From Austropuccinia psidii (taxonomy: Eukaryota; Basidiomycota; Pucciniomycetes; Pucciniales; Sphaerophragmiaceae), in contig JALGQZ010000018.1 of the NCBI GenBank assembly GCA_023105745.1, positions 22,404,132 to 22,468,131 on the forward strand: a DNA stretch of 64,000 nt, given 5' to 3'. The translations under genes and the position numbers were made by a program. Below the pieces are notes generated by a model. It made no database searches. It was not told the DNA's origin and was given only the letters and a program-made list of their open reading frames with translations. The first letter of the stretch is position 1. Every line of letters begins with the position of its first letter. This document shows positions 1 through 11,750 of this stretch, piece by piece.

Positions 1-371
1 TAAAAATATAATATGTTTAGTTTTTGATTTATAATCCAATGGTGCAATTTATTTCAAATTTTGTTTCATTGTTGTCTGAAATAAACAAGAATTTATGCCT
101 TTTGATGGAATTTTTGTTTATTACACAGTAAGTATTATCTTTACAGATATGAAATAAAAGTTTTATATGTGTATTTTGAACTGAGGAATATAATGGTATA
201 TTTCATTTCAAATTTCTCTTCATTATATTCTGAGTTAATAAACAATTTATGCCTATTTATGGCATTATTACATATTTTAAGATAATAGCTTTAATTCTTA
301 TTATTAGAATAATTATTATAATGTTATTTTGTGACCTTTTTAGATATGTGGTGATATTTCAAAGGCTCACA
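1..371 (-). repeat. 3' LTR of element A (partial)
   Basis: The right boundary at 371 is the LTR start on the minus strand (TGTGAGCCTTTG), matching the start of element B's LTR at 23000. The rest of the LTR lies outside the window. Two similar stretches (about 31-115 and 189-270), sharing a 'caaattt...ttcatt...ataaacaa...tttatgcc' order, form a direct repeat of about 155-bp spacing inside this LTR. Confidence 0.75.
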
Positions 372-400
372 GGAGGTATATTCCGGGGAACTTTACTCCT

Positions 401-3400
401 TCAGGGAAAACTTTCAGAATCACCAGATTTGTAAGGTTTTATCAAGCTTACTAGATATGTAGGATCCTTATTGCTAAGATCTTCAGAGATCTCTATAAAA
501 ACAGAATTTTCTGGAGGAAGGGCGTGAATGACAAAAGGTCCTGCAAAGGAGTCCTGAAGATTCTTGAATTCTTTGATATTATTGAAGTTGGTAGTGGATA
601 AAAGTAGCAAGTCTCTTACCTTGAAGTCTGGAGTAGCATGTGACTTATCCCATTTGTCTTTGAAATACGCAAGAGTCCTCCATGCATCTTACTGCATTAT
701 TCCTAGCTTTTTTCTAGAACTCCTTTGAAGCTAGCAGCTGTGTAATTGATCTCAACCAAATGTTTTCTCAAAGAATCTTGGGTTGGTCTGGGATTCCATC
801 CTTTCTCTAGGATAGCAGGAGTTTGATTGGTACTGGCATGAATAGATGTTTTATATTCTAGTTCCAGGGCATGTAGAAGGGTACACCAATCATGTGTTGA
901 TAAATCACAATATTTGAGAGTTAAGCCATACTCACAAAATCTTCTGACCATGTATTCCAATTTCTGGATCATTAATTCGGCTAAGCCATCAGTTTGTGGG
1001 TGGTAAGATGTATAGAAAGATAATTTGGTTCCAAACTGTTGGTGAGGTAAATTTGGGATCTTTGTCAAAAATAATGTTTGTGAATGAGCTATTTTATGAT
1101 ACTACTATATTCCATATTAAAAGCGCTGTATCCATTCATGTATCATTTTTGTGACATTGTCACAATGCTGTCTGCCAGACCTCAGCAAAGGGACCTCTTG
1201 CCGAAAAGGCTATTAAACTGGTTGAAAGACCAATTAATACTGGCAAGTTGTAGATCACATTCCACTATGTGATAGTACCCCTGGGTTTAGGGCACTGCCT
1301 CCCAAAGTGCATGTAACTGATCTTACCCACACATGTACCCCTCATGGAGTTACATTAGTCACAACAGGAGCCTACAAGGAACCCCCAAGGGGCGCAACCC
1401 TTGTACACCAATGCAGTGGAAAAACCAGTGATTTCCAGTTGTTTGATTGAGACCTCCTCTTTTCTCCAACTGGAATCAAACCCATGACATTGGTAACCGG
1501 TTTGTTGTCACAATGCTGTCTGCCAGACCTCAGCAAAGGGAGCTCTTGCCAAAAAGGCTATCAAACCGGTTGAAAGACCGATTAATACTGGCAAGTTGTT
1601 GATCACATTCCACCATGTGACAGACATGGTAAGTATATTGGAGTCTTACTAAACCTGTCAATAATTACTAGGCAGGAATTATAGCTTCTATCACCTCCTG
1701 GTGGTAGACCAGTCACCTAATCCCTATGAAGAATTTCCCAAAGACTACTGGGTTCTTGGATCTTGACCATATTTCCAAGTCTTTTCCCCTGGATTTATTT
1801 GCCTTTTGAAATATTTCACAGGTTTTGTAGTGTTCTGAAACATAATTTTTCCACATTGGCCACCATATGAAGGTCTGAATTCTCTCTCTTTTTCTATCCT
1901 AAGATGGGTATCCTGAGAAGGGGATGTCATGGCATGCTTTCAATACAGGATTGATTAAGGACCTGTCCACAACTGTCATGACACATGTGTGTTGTGTCCC
2001 ATGATATATTATGCCAACAAGTAAATGAAATCTTCCTTCATCATATGGCTTATTCCATATTTCATAAAAGAAATGTATAAAAGAGTTATATTTGGAATAT
2101 TCAGAAAGTAATTGGCACAGGATGCTACAGTCTTTATCTTGAGTATATCTGTTCCTTACTTCTTCAAAGAAGGTAGTTTTAGGTCTGTGAGACTGATTCC
2201 TTCTATTGAGATTTTTGGAGAAGCTTCTTCTGGCACATAAGCAGTACTTTTCATCTCATTTGGGAATTGAAATCTGCTTAGCCCATCTGAAATTTTGTGA
2301 ATATTCCCATCTTTGTGTAAAATGATAATATTGCCTCTATATTCCTGTAAATCTATTTGCCATCTGGGCATATGTCTGTTGGGTATTCTCATGTTCAGTA
2401 GTAATTTTAAAGCAGTAAAATCTGTTATAAATTAACAAACACATCTTTCAAAAAAATTGTTAAGTTTTTCCAAGGCCTAAATAAGACACCAAAATTCCAT
2501 CTGAGTTTCTCAATATATGGCTTCAGTTGGTTTGATTTTCCTAGATACAAAACATATGGGTCCTTCCAAATGTTTGTCATTAATCCTAGCTCATCTCCCA
2601 ATGCATCAATGTAAAGCTTGAAGCAAAGTTTAAAATCTGGAATCAGTTTAAGTGGAGCAGTGTTCAAGGCTTGTCTCAAGGATTAAAAGGCTTTGACTCT
2701 ATCAAAAGTCATTCAAAATACTGTATCCTTGTCACAAAGAATTGTAAAGAGGTCTTTCTATGGACACAAGATCTTCAATATTCTGCATTTAGTATCCTGA
2801 AAACCCTAGGAGTTACTGGATCCAGTTATTTTTCTGAGTCATAAGCTTCAATAGGACTGCTGAAACTTTATTTCTTTCTATTACAAGGGATAAACAAAAC
2901 TCCACATGTCCCAGGGCTTTAAGCTCTTTGAATCCAAAATGAGCTTTCTTTAGAGAAGTTTTCATATTTAATGATTGCATTTTACCCAAAACTCTGGATA
3001 ATCTAGATATACATTATTTACAAGTGTTGGAACAAAAAATAGTTTCATAAAAATAAATGATTAATCATCCTTCTGAAAGCTCTTCAGGAAATATTTAAGT
3101 AATCATTCTTTGGAAGTTTTAAGGTTCAGCTTTGATACCAAAAAGGCATCCTCAAGTATTATCACATGCCATTATGGACAATAATTCTCAAATATTTCCT
3201 TGCTCTTAGTTTTACTACATTATGGTGGAATCCCTTGACAGAATCCATAGTACTTATGTACAATTCTTGAGATATTTGATTAAGGAAGATTTGCATTTTT
3301 GGTATGGGATACCTGTCTGAGAAACTATAAGTATTCAGAGCTCTGAAATACCCAACCATTCTGGAGTTTCCATTATGCCATGCCACTATGACAGGGTTAG

Positions 3401-4130
3401 CTATTTCTACTTATTCATTGTGGCCAAAATTTATTATTAGAAAAGGTACAAGAGGTCTTTAATGTGGAGATTAAGGCTTCTATTGATTTTGGGATTGATG
3501 GGTATGCAGGCCTTCTTTAGAGTGGTGGATAAGGTCTCTCAATGATTAAGAGAATGTTAACTTAATTACCAATAATTTCCCACAATGGATCTTTATCTGA
3601 TTCAAAGGCTTCCTTGTGGTCATATGAAAGGGAAGAGAGTTAATTTTATTGTATTTAAGTAATATGAATATTGACTTAAGCCTCATTCATTTGTTCTAAT
3701 TTGAAACTTTCTAATTCCAAGTTGACTGGTGATACTTTATTTACTGTAATTTGTCTTTTACAAAAGGTAAGTTTCTGAAACTTAATTTTATCAATGGTAA
3801 AGTACCTGTCTTTGTTGTTAGGTAAATTTATGCCATAAATGATTAAATAATAATTTCGCAATAAAAAGCAGGTTCTAGGGCAATTTTCCATAGCAACAAA
3901 TTCAATAGTTATTCTAAAATGGCCATTAATATGAGGAAATTTTAAATTTGTCTCACATATTCCCAGTGGTTTAATTGAATTTCTTGAACTGTTGAATTTT
4001 ATTCCGTCAATTGGTATTAGTTGATCTTCAAAATTTGACACACACTCTTTAAGAAAATTTCCCAACACAAGATCAGAAGGTGTCTGGGTCAGGTAGCAGT
4101 TTAATGGGCTTGGTATCAATAACCACCTAT
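401..4130 (-). pseudogene. Element A pol remnant (protease linker, RT, RNase H, integrase)
   Basis: This is the decayed catalytic half of the Gag-Pol polyprotein. From its 5' end (high coordinate): the protease-RT linker (3676-4119, with a readable KDRYFTIDK segment), RT (3162-3386, MVGYFRALNTYS), RNase H (2425-2679, LYIDALGDELG), the RNase H-integrase connection (2156-2392, NRHMPRWQI), an integrase zinc-finger region (about 1640-2150), the integrase core (703-1068, [10 protein letters not shown]) and the integrase tail (401-610, DSFAGPFVI). Each piece aligns to the same part of element B. Frames change between pieces and in-frame stops are frequent, so no protein can be made. The TRIM-like element at 1158-1622 interrupts the integrase. 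The family normally supplies reverse transcription and integration; this copy is dead. Confidence 0.85.
1158..1622. mobile_element. TRIM-like element (465 bp, 117-bp terminal direct repeats)
   Basis: Two 117-bp direct repeats (1158-1274 and 1506-1622) flank a 231-bp centre without coding capacity. The repeats begin TGTCACA; the right copy ends TGTGACA and the left ends in a mutated TGTGATA. About 8 substitutions separate them. A 5-bp duplication GACAT lies at 1153-1157 and again at 1623-1627, and removing the element with one copy restores the integrase sequence seen in element B near 24025. These are the hallmarks of a terminal-repeat retrotransposon in miniature. No clear primer-binding site decides the strand. 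On the minus strand the right repeat and adjoining centre also resemble a tRNA-type promoter: an A-box-like TGGCAGACAGC, then GGTTTGATTCC about 43 nt later. A tRNA-derived origin is therefore possible. Confidence 0.75.
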
Positions 4131-4139
4131 TTTATACAG

Positions 4140-5957
4140 GAATTTACCGCTGTATAACCTTTCCTCTGTTTGATTTGGCTTCATATGGTGTGTATCTTGA
4201 ATTTTTGATAAGTCAGCTTGACTATGACTAAGCTGTGGTAAGTAGGAGTAAGATTCTATGAGGTAAAATGTGACATTTATATTTTATGTATATTTTCAAA
4301 AGTTATCATCTGAATTTTCTTCATTCACATCATCTTTTCCATCATCAGGTTCTTTTTCAATGTTCATTTTGGTTTTTTGCTGTCTTTTTTTCTTTGGAAA
4401 ATATGGCACTTCTTGATTGTTTCTGCCAATTTATACTTCATATTGATAAAAGTTCCTTTGGGGCTTTTGTCCACCTAATCTTTCCAATGTGTATTAGAAC
4501 CTTTTGAGATTCATCCCACTAGAACCAATTTTTGTTCTGGTGGTCACTTCTTCTAATATATTTATAATATCATCTGCTGAAGATTGTTCAGTAGTCCTGC
4601 TTTTTGAAGAATATTCTGAATCACGTGAAAATTGTCCCAGAGTTCTTATATGGATCATAAATTATGACAAGTTGGGATAAAATGTTGTTAGACTGTCTTT
4701 TTTGTTGGAAAACTATGGTAAATATCTGTCCTTGTCAGAATTATATTTTTAATATTAAAAGGCTGTCTCCACTTCAAATATCCAAGAATCATTGGCCAAT
4801 TTGATAATTATTTGGGTTTTCCACCAAGTCCAAATTTGGTGTCCATATGCCTGTCTTGACTTGATATACCATCTATGAGCTGATTTGGTAAACAAGGTGT
4901 TAAATACTTATGTTACCAATCTCTCTGGTAATTCAAAGTATTCTCTGATCATGTCAATAACTCTGGTTTTCTCCATAGGGTTATATCCCTCTTCACCACT
5001 GAACTGAGGCCACTATTTAGGTTTTGGTACTTCTTTAAAAACTGCTTTGCTCATTGATGGTTCCAAGTTATGGAAAGAGGTGAAAAATTCAGTTTTATTT
5101 TTAAATTTTCTACATTGAATACTTGTGGGTCAGAATTTATTATCCCCTGACTTTGATTGAGAGGTGTAGAGATTTGTGGAAAAGTGTGCAGTAATTGTTC
5201 AATTTTATTTCTTTTACTGTTAGTAAACCTTGTGGAATTTCTGACTTCATGGTGGAAACCCTTCATTGAATTTAATAACTCAAATTTATACATGTCTAAA
5301 TTGATTTTAATCTCTTTCCAATTTTTTTTTCTAGTATTATCAATCTCATTGTAGATCTTGATACTTCCGCTTTTGAGGTATCAAAACACTTTTTCAAGGT
5401 GATGTAATTTTCTTCAATTCAGTAAATGAGTTTGTAATATAATCAAGATTTTATTATTATCTGCTTTGATAATACATATGGCTTTTTTTATTGTTGGTTC
5501 AGTTATGTCATCAAAATTCAATTTAGCATATTTATTTGTTCATCATTTCATAATTAAATATTGCTCACTTATCTGATTTTCAAATGAAGTGTGATTTTTG
5601 ATGTTGCAATTGTTCTCAAAAATTTCTCAAAAAAATAACTTTCTCATTTATTTTACTTAAGCTCAGATTACTGTTCTCAAAATTGTTAAAAATATTTGAA
5701 TCCATATCCGAAATCTGACTTTTTATGTCATTTATGGCTTTATACAAAGCGGAATTCCATCCGAAATCTCAGAGCTCATTTTCAATATTTTAATCTGACT
5801 TCTTATCTCTTCTTCATTTATATCGTAGTTCTTGAAATCTGAAACAAATTTTCCATGCCATATTGTTGAATATTTGGGATTCTGTATGCCTGGCTAGTGC
5901 TTTACCTTTTCCCTTGTTCTGAGCTTCCAGCTGCTTTTTCACATTTTAATGGCTGCT
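4140..5957 (-). pseudogene. Element A gag remnant (protease, capsid, coiled-coil region)
   Basis: This is the decayed N-terminal half of the element A polyprotein. It matches the corresponding part of element B (26324-28300) in order: protease and zinc-knuckle region (about 4140-4500), capsid (about 4520-5040), and a lysine-rich, coiled-coil-like linker (about 5050-5890). The only sizeable open piece is 5051-5293. Stops and indels are dense and the zinc knuckle can no longer be read cleanly. Its 5' side is cut at 5957 by the solo LTR, and the sequence resumes at 7884. In family members the capsid assembles the virus-like particle in the cytoplasm. Confidence 0.75.
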
Positions 5958-7878
5958 TGTGAGCCTTGTGGTATATTTTAAATACCCAGATAAGCCACAA
6001 TTATCTTTAAAAATAAATTTTTAAATATGCATAACCCATAAGTCATGTATATATTCAAAATTAATCATTTTTGATTTCAGAAAGGATGTATCACGTTTTT
6101 GTGAGTAAGTAAATCCATGGATTTAAGGCCAAATTTGGATTCTCCACAAAAATCCACCTAGGGTAGCTCCATAGAGTGAATAAGATTAAATTAACTCTAT
6201 GAGGTAGTAATATGGAAAATACACCAATACCACATCATCAATACCACATAAAATAATTGTGAAAATTTTTGTTTTTCTCAACTTCACGCCAAAATAATGG
6301 GAATGTGAGAAATCCCATGTTAAATATGAGCTAAGAATGTTATTATGAATTTTTGTGGCACTTAATATTAGGGTATTATCACATAAAGTTGTGATACACC
6401 AATATTTGATATCAGTCTTGAAGCCTTAATTTCTATTTTTGACATGAAAATAGCTAAGGGGGACAAAAGACATCAAAGAGAGACAGGGTACCCAACTTAT
6501 GAAGCCTCTGAGCTGTGGAAAGCTCTCAATATTGGATCAATGGCTGAAAATGGCCTAATTAGTATACTAAAACCTTTTGGGAACCTAGTTACCAAGTTAA
6601 AATCTCATTAAATCATAAGAAGATTGCAAATAAGCTACTATTTTGATGTGACAGAGAGGTAAAGAGCAGCTTAGACTCCTGTAACCATGTCAATTATTCA
6701 TGATTTTCCATGAATAAGCCTTAAAAGAGTGATTAAAACCTTTTTTGGACTAGTATCCATTGATTTACCTCATAGCAACTTGTCATACTGTGATATTTGC
6801 AATTCTATGAAGAAATGAGGTAAAAGCTTCAAAAATTTATTGCAAATACAATTCTCAATTAATCTTTTTGAAACTTCAAGGACCAATGAAAAATGTTACG
6901 ACTCATTAAGAAACCAAAAGGAATTATAGTTTCATAAGTAAAATTAAAAGTTTTACTTGAAGTCAATTTTTGATTATTCCACGTGAAATACTGAATCTTC
7001 AAAAATTCACAGAAAATAAAACCCGTGAAAAAATTTCCAATGACATTGATAAATTTTGGAGACTAATGTTTTTTTGAAATAAAAGAATATTCACAGTTTT
7101 TACTCTTTTTATTCTTAACCATATATGGGTTGGCAGTCATGTAAAAGCATTAATTAAGTAATTATGATAATCTTACATGACAACAAATGATGCAATAAAT
7201 AATCCAAAAAGGATTATTGTTTTCTCACACATTCAATTTTTGGCTTTCTCAATGGCACACCTATGTGAGCTGTCTTTGACTCAAAAGAGGCCTTCTCTTG
7301 CTGCTTTTTCCAAATCATCTTATTACCCATTTATATCATTGTTACCAACAAGTAAGTATTAGTTAAACTTTTATTCAGTGTTTTCTTCTTTCAGAATCAA
7401 TCAAGAAAGATTTGAAATCATAGAAATAAGCTATATATTGTTTTAATACTGTTATAAATAAATTTTGATCCCATAAATCCACAATTTATCCACCAAATCT
7501 CTCTACCATATTATTCCCAAGGTTCATTGAATATTAGTGAGTGATTTATTATTAATTCTTAAAGTCTTTCTCTAGTATTTGTTTTCTTAAAGAATTATAA
7601 TTATAATCATTCTTGTAAAAGATAATGATATATTAAAATGATTTTCTTATTCTAATAAAGAAGCTTTATCATTTGAATACCTCTTGTAATTGATTCTTGT
7701 AGACAATTACTGCTTTCTGTTATATTAACTAGTAGTGTATAACAAGTAAAAGAAATAATTGTTTAAATAATTATTTAAATTGTGGTTTTAATAATTTTAT
7801 TATAATATTTCATAAGAACAGTCATATTATTGTTTATTAGTAGTAATATTATCAACAATCTCATAGGCACATCTCACA
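5958..7878 (+). repeat. Solo LTR (1921 bp) inserted in element A
   Basis: It starts TGTGAGCCTTG and ends ATCTCACA, with the 5-bp duplication CTGCT at 5953-5957 and 7879-7883. Joining the flanks gives the ORF1 sequence expected from element B near 39365. There is no internal region, so this is a solo LTR left by LTR-LTR recombination. Its start resembles the LTR starts of B and C, and it is closest to the solo LTR at 43808-45642, with which it shares the TAAGCCACAATTATC-type start and a 'ctccatagagtgaataag' block. Confidence 0.9.
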
Positions 7879-7883
7879 CTGCT

Positions 7884-8575
7884 GCTGCCCACTGGAGTTG
7901 TGTTTGGCACTTATTTGGGTGGTGCAGGGTTGTTTTACCTCCATTCCTCTGTCAAAAGTATTATGTTTTTCTTTTCTATCAATGGGCACCATCCATTAAA
8001 TAACTTGTAAATATTTTTCTGGCCCAGAAAATTTCTCATCATCAGGTAAGATTTCATGCCCTTTTTCCAAATTTTGTCTAGGATCTGATACTCTTTGTGT
8101 TTAAGTTAATTGTTGTATACATTCTGTCTGGAATCTTAAATGTTTACTGGGGCTTCTTATGGAGGTGTAAGCTCTGTTTGAAGACAAGACAGTGTTATCA
8201 GCTTCAGAATAGCATGATGTTTCAGTTTGGGCTTTATTTACTGACCCTTGTCCTTTTGTAACTGATTTGCTTTGGCTATAATCACATCTAAAATCTTTTT
8301 AGGAGCTTCTTGAGGGGTTATAGATGGCTCCTGAGCTGGTTGGGGGTATAATTATAAGTCAAAAAGCTCAAAAATATTAATGGTATGGGAAAAACTTACT
8401 ATTGGTCAAATAATTTGCTTTTTGGAAGCATCATTAATATAAAAATTGATTAATTAAGAAAAAATTGTTTCTGTTTTTTATTCTGAGTTATAATAACTGT
8501 AATATTATAGTTGGAAGTGACAGTACTGGCTGGAATGATGCTAGTTACTGTTGCAGCTGCCTCAATGCTTTCTTC
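7884..8575 (-). pseudogene. Element A ORF1 remnant with intron relic
   Basis: This is the 5' part of the small ORF1 gene seen in better condition in B, C and D. On the minus strand an upstream exon ends at 8400. It is followed by a GTAAGT donor at 8399-8394 and an acceptor CCAG ending at 8336, a 64-nt intron. Fourteen nucleotides before the acceptor is ATA (8349-8347), exactly where element B has the ATG of its polyprotein. Downstream, the reading resembles B's ORF1 (P-Q-E-A-P and later segments) but is broken by frameshifts and by the solo LTR. The function of ORF1 is unknown. Confidence 0.55.
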
Positions 8576-8801
8576 TGTTACAATGTTATTGGATGCTACA
8601 ATTGATTAATGAAAACATTATTTAAGTAAAAAGGGGTATTTTTCAGAAGAAAAATGAAAAAATACAGCCTCACTTATGATATTCAAAAAGAAATATTTTC
8701 CTGGATTTTTGAAATTAAAAAGCTTTATGGATTTCTAATTTCCTTAATATTGGCATTTTTCATAAAAAAAGGCAAAAAATTATGTCACAGGTCAAACATC
8801 A

Positions 8802-8815
8802 CATCTGGGTCCCCA
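8802..8815 (-). promoter_or_regulatory. Primer-binding site of element A
   Basis: Two bases inside the 5' LTR end, the minus strand reads TGGGGACCCAGATG. The position and the TGG start fit a tRNA primer-binding site, and the sequence agrees with B's site (TGGGGGCCCAGCTG). Confidence 0.65.
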
Positions 8816-8817
8816 AA

Positions 8818-10600
8818 TGTAAGGTGTGGATATGAAAGTTTGATTAAAAATACATAACCTTTTCTATCCTCCAAGTTTGTTGAAGGTAAAATTTAAGAGT
8901 TTTAAGAGAAAAAACACCAAATTTATTGTTTTTAACTCAGTCAATATGAGAAAGTAGTATTACACATATTTCTTGTTTTACCAACAACAAAAAAAGTCAT
9001 TCAAAAATCAGCTGCAAGAGATATTTATGGCTACAAAAGAAATTTCTTCAAGAGAAATCCCAATTGGAATTAATTGAGCAAAGAACTACAGAAAATTAAT
9101 ATGAGAACAGAGTCTTTCAAAATAATATAAAAGAGAAAACACACCCAAAAGTGATCAGCATGAATTTATAAACAAAGATGAAAAGTTAACATTGATGAAA
9201 CCTTCTTTAATTCACTTTTGGGATGAAACAAGGGTGAAAATGATTATAAGAGTTACAAAAAATTGTCACAATTGTTTTTCAGGTGGCTAAAAGGCTTAAA
9301 GTTTTTTCAAAATGGTAGTTGGAATGTTTCATTCATTGTTTTAACAGTGTTCAAACTAATTATAAAAGGAAAAGATTCTAACATGAAGAGAAAAGTGGGG
9401 CAAAGAAGACAATAATTTATAGTCAAAAATTCTCTTACTCCAGTCAGTTGTGACAAAAGGCTGACAGCATAAGAGCCAAGTATGGCATCATGAACCCTGG
9501 TTTGGATCAAAAAAGGGTTAGTTTTAGCCACTGTAGTCCCTTAAGCGAGGCATTGACATATAGCTATACTTTGTTTAAAGCATTCAGAACATGGCAGAAT
9601 GTGTGGAAAAGATCTTAAACCCAGTTAAAGCTTTTTTTACCAAGTGTTTTTTAAGATTAAGGGTAGCTTTACGTTCTTGGAAGCAGTTAAAGCTGCCCTT
9701 GTTGGTATCAAATCCTCATCACCAATTGAGTCACAGACCCTGTGGCTTAATTCCAGGCCAAAAGTGATAAACATTTGTATGAATTGTGAAATCCCATGCC
9801 TGTCAGAAGGGAATTTGTGGGAGTCTGACACCCTTGGAGCCAAGATACCTTTTCCTCCTCAGAATTGATCCTTCCAATTTATTTTTCCTTTACTTCCTCA
9901 TCATTTATTATACTTAAAGCTTACATATGTAGTTCAAATGAAAATTTACAGTACACAACTGTAAATATTGATTCCACATATTTCAATTCAAGATCACCTT
10001 TGCAATACACAAGCACATTTTGACATTTCAATTGAAAATACTTCAGTTCCTCATAAGTTATAAACTAAACCCAACAACTAAATTTCAACATAAAATTTGA
10101 TGGTTAACACCACATGTGGTGTGAATTTAATTAGGATTTTGATTATTTCCATATTTTCATAAACCAAATGGTAAATACTTAGTTTGAGCTTATTTAGAGT
10201 TGAGTTACAGAATTTTTTCTCAGAGGTGACCCCAACTGTTTTTTTGAGGAACCCAATGGTAAAATAATTTTCACAAGTTTATTTATTGGATCAAAGCTAT
10301 AATGGGTTTTATTAACTTTTTTGCAAAAGATATTTCAATTTTAATAATTTTGATGAAAGCTTATTTCTATTTCATCTTTCATGTTATAATATTTTTTGGA
10401 ATCTTTAAATTTTAATGTAGATTTATTATTAAATTTTTCATTATGAAGTTTATTTTTTGATTTGAATGTTATCTTTGTATTTAATTTTGTTTTTAAATAA
10501 AAAAGAAATTTAGCATTTTGAATTATAAATTATTACAATTTCTTACATTTACTTGAGTAATTATGAAAAAAACCTTGAGAATTTTATTTCATCTTGAAAG
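8818..10600 (-). repeat. 5' LTR of element A
   Basis: The left boundary (LTR end on the minus strand) is the TGTAAGGTGTGG at 8818, matching B's LTRs at 21205 and 40303. Shared blocks continue through 'cacacccaaaagtga' (about 9140), the 'gagtcacagaccctgtg' block (about 9727) and 'gaggtgacccca' (about 10225). Beyond about 10500 the similarity fades into A-rich DNA. The right end near 10600 is an estimate from LTR length. Confidence 0.7.
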
Positions 10601-10699
10601 CTTCCCATACTAACTTCTCATGTTTTCAACCTCAATAGAAAATATTATATTTGAAATAAGATAAAGAAAATATATAAATGGAAAAAACTAAAGAGTACT

Positions 10700-11750
10700 A
10701 TTTAAAATAGTATTAATCTCATTCTTAAAAACAAATCAAGTTTTTTTTGAAAACCTCAAAGAATCAAGTAGATTCCAAAAGAGTTGTAGACCAATGTAAA
10801 AATAAGCCTTTGTGTTATTTAAAAGAAAAGGCATGAAGAAAACCTAATTTTTGTTTTTTATTAACCAATTAGGAAAAAATAATAAAAAAGGAAAAAAGAG
10901 AATGATATATTCTTTTTAAATAAAAAATTAATTTTTGAGAAAACTAGAAATTAGAAACACATTTTGATAGTTCAAAATAAAAGTTATAAAATAGGATAGA
11001 AAGGAATAAAAGGGTTAGAGAAATGAAAAAATTAATCTTTGATTTCCTCAAAAAGATTAGGAGTGGAAAAAAGAATCTAGAGATGATGAAGAAAGAAAAC
11101 AATGTGACAAATAAATGTAGTTATTTATTTTGAGAACAAATCTACTTCTTCAACAAGTTTAAAATAAGATAAAAACATTTGGAATGGTTTCAAATTGAAG
11201 TGAAAATTTATAAAAATTAACTAAACAATAAAATAAAAATACAAAAAGCTTCAGAGGAATGCAAAAATAAATCCTAAGGTTTTTGAAAAGAGAAGGAGTG
11301 AAAAAAATCTGAACTTCTTTCAATTAAGAAAATAGCTAGAGATGGGAAAGAAGACAAAAATTTAGATTGACTGATTTTTTTCTTTTGTATAAAAATGAAA
11401 ATTAGAAAAAAAGTAAACTAGTTAAAAATTGGGGTTTAGATTGAAAAAACATATATTTTAAAGCAGATAACTAAGAGATAAAAATAAACATAAAAAAAGC
11501 TATAGAGCAATGGAAAATAAGTCTTGGATTTGTAAGAAAGAGAAGGAGCTATAACAAGCTTACATTCTTCTTATGAAGGAAATAGCTAGAGATAATAAAA
11601 ATTAAAAGAATTTGGATTGAGCAATTATTTTTTTGAGAAAACACTTTTCAAAAAAAATGAAAAATAGAAAAATAGAAGAATAGTCCAGAATTGAAATGTA
11701 TAATTCAAAAAAGTACTGATTTGTTGAAAACAATATAATTAATTGAAAAA
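10700..11750. repeat. Diverged A-rich tandem array, about 230-250-bp units
   Basis: Equivalent landmarks (an 'aatg...aaaaataa' block followed by 'aggagtg' or 'aggagct' and then '(aatagc)tctagagat') recur at about 10793, 11022, 11258 and 11509. The spacing is about 229, 236 and 251 bp. The two best units share 'aatagctagagat' exactly 250 bp apart (11331 and 11581). The plus strand is strongly purine-biased. Open frames on either strand here are lysine or phenylalanine runs and are not credible genes. Confidence 0.6.

Larger units (their letters stand above)
1..10600 (-). mobile_element. Element A: decayed Ty3/Gypsy retrotransposon
   Basis: This is an old minus-strand LTR retrotransposon. Reading the minus strand from the right: a 5' LTR (8818 to about 10600), a primer-binding site, the ORF1 region, gag, pol, and a 3' LTR that runs off the window at position 1. 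Fragments of capsid, RT, RNase H and integrase are recognisable by comparison with element B but are broken by many stops and indels. Two later insertions sit inside it: a TRIM-like element (1158-1622) and a solo LTR (5958-7878), each with its own 5-bp target duplication. It belongs to the same broad family as B, sharing LTR ends, ORF1 intron position and pol sequence. The right end of the 5' LTR cannot be placed exactly, and no target duplication for A itself can be seen. Confidence 0.85.
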
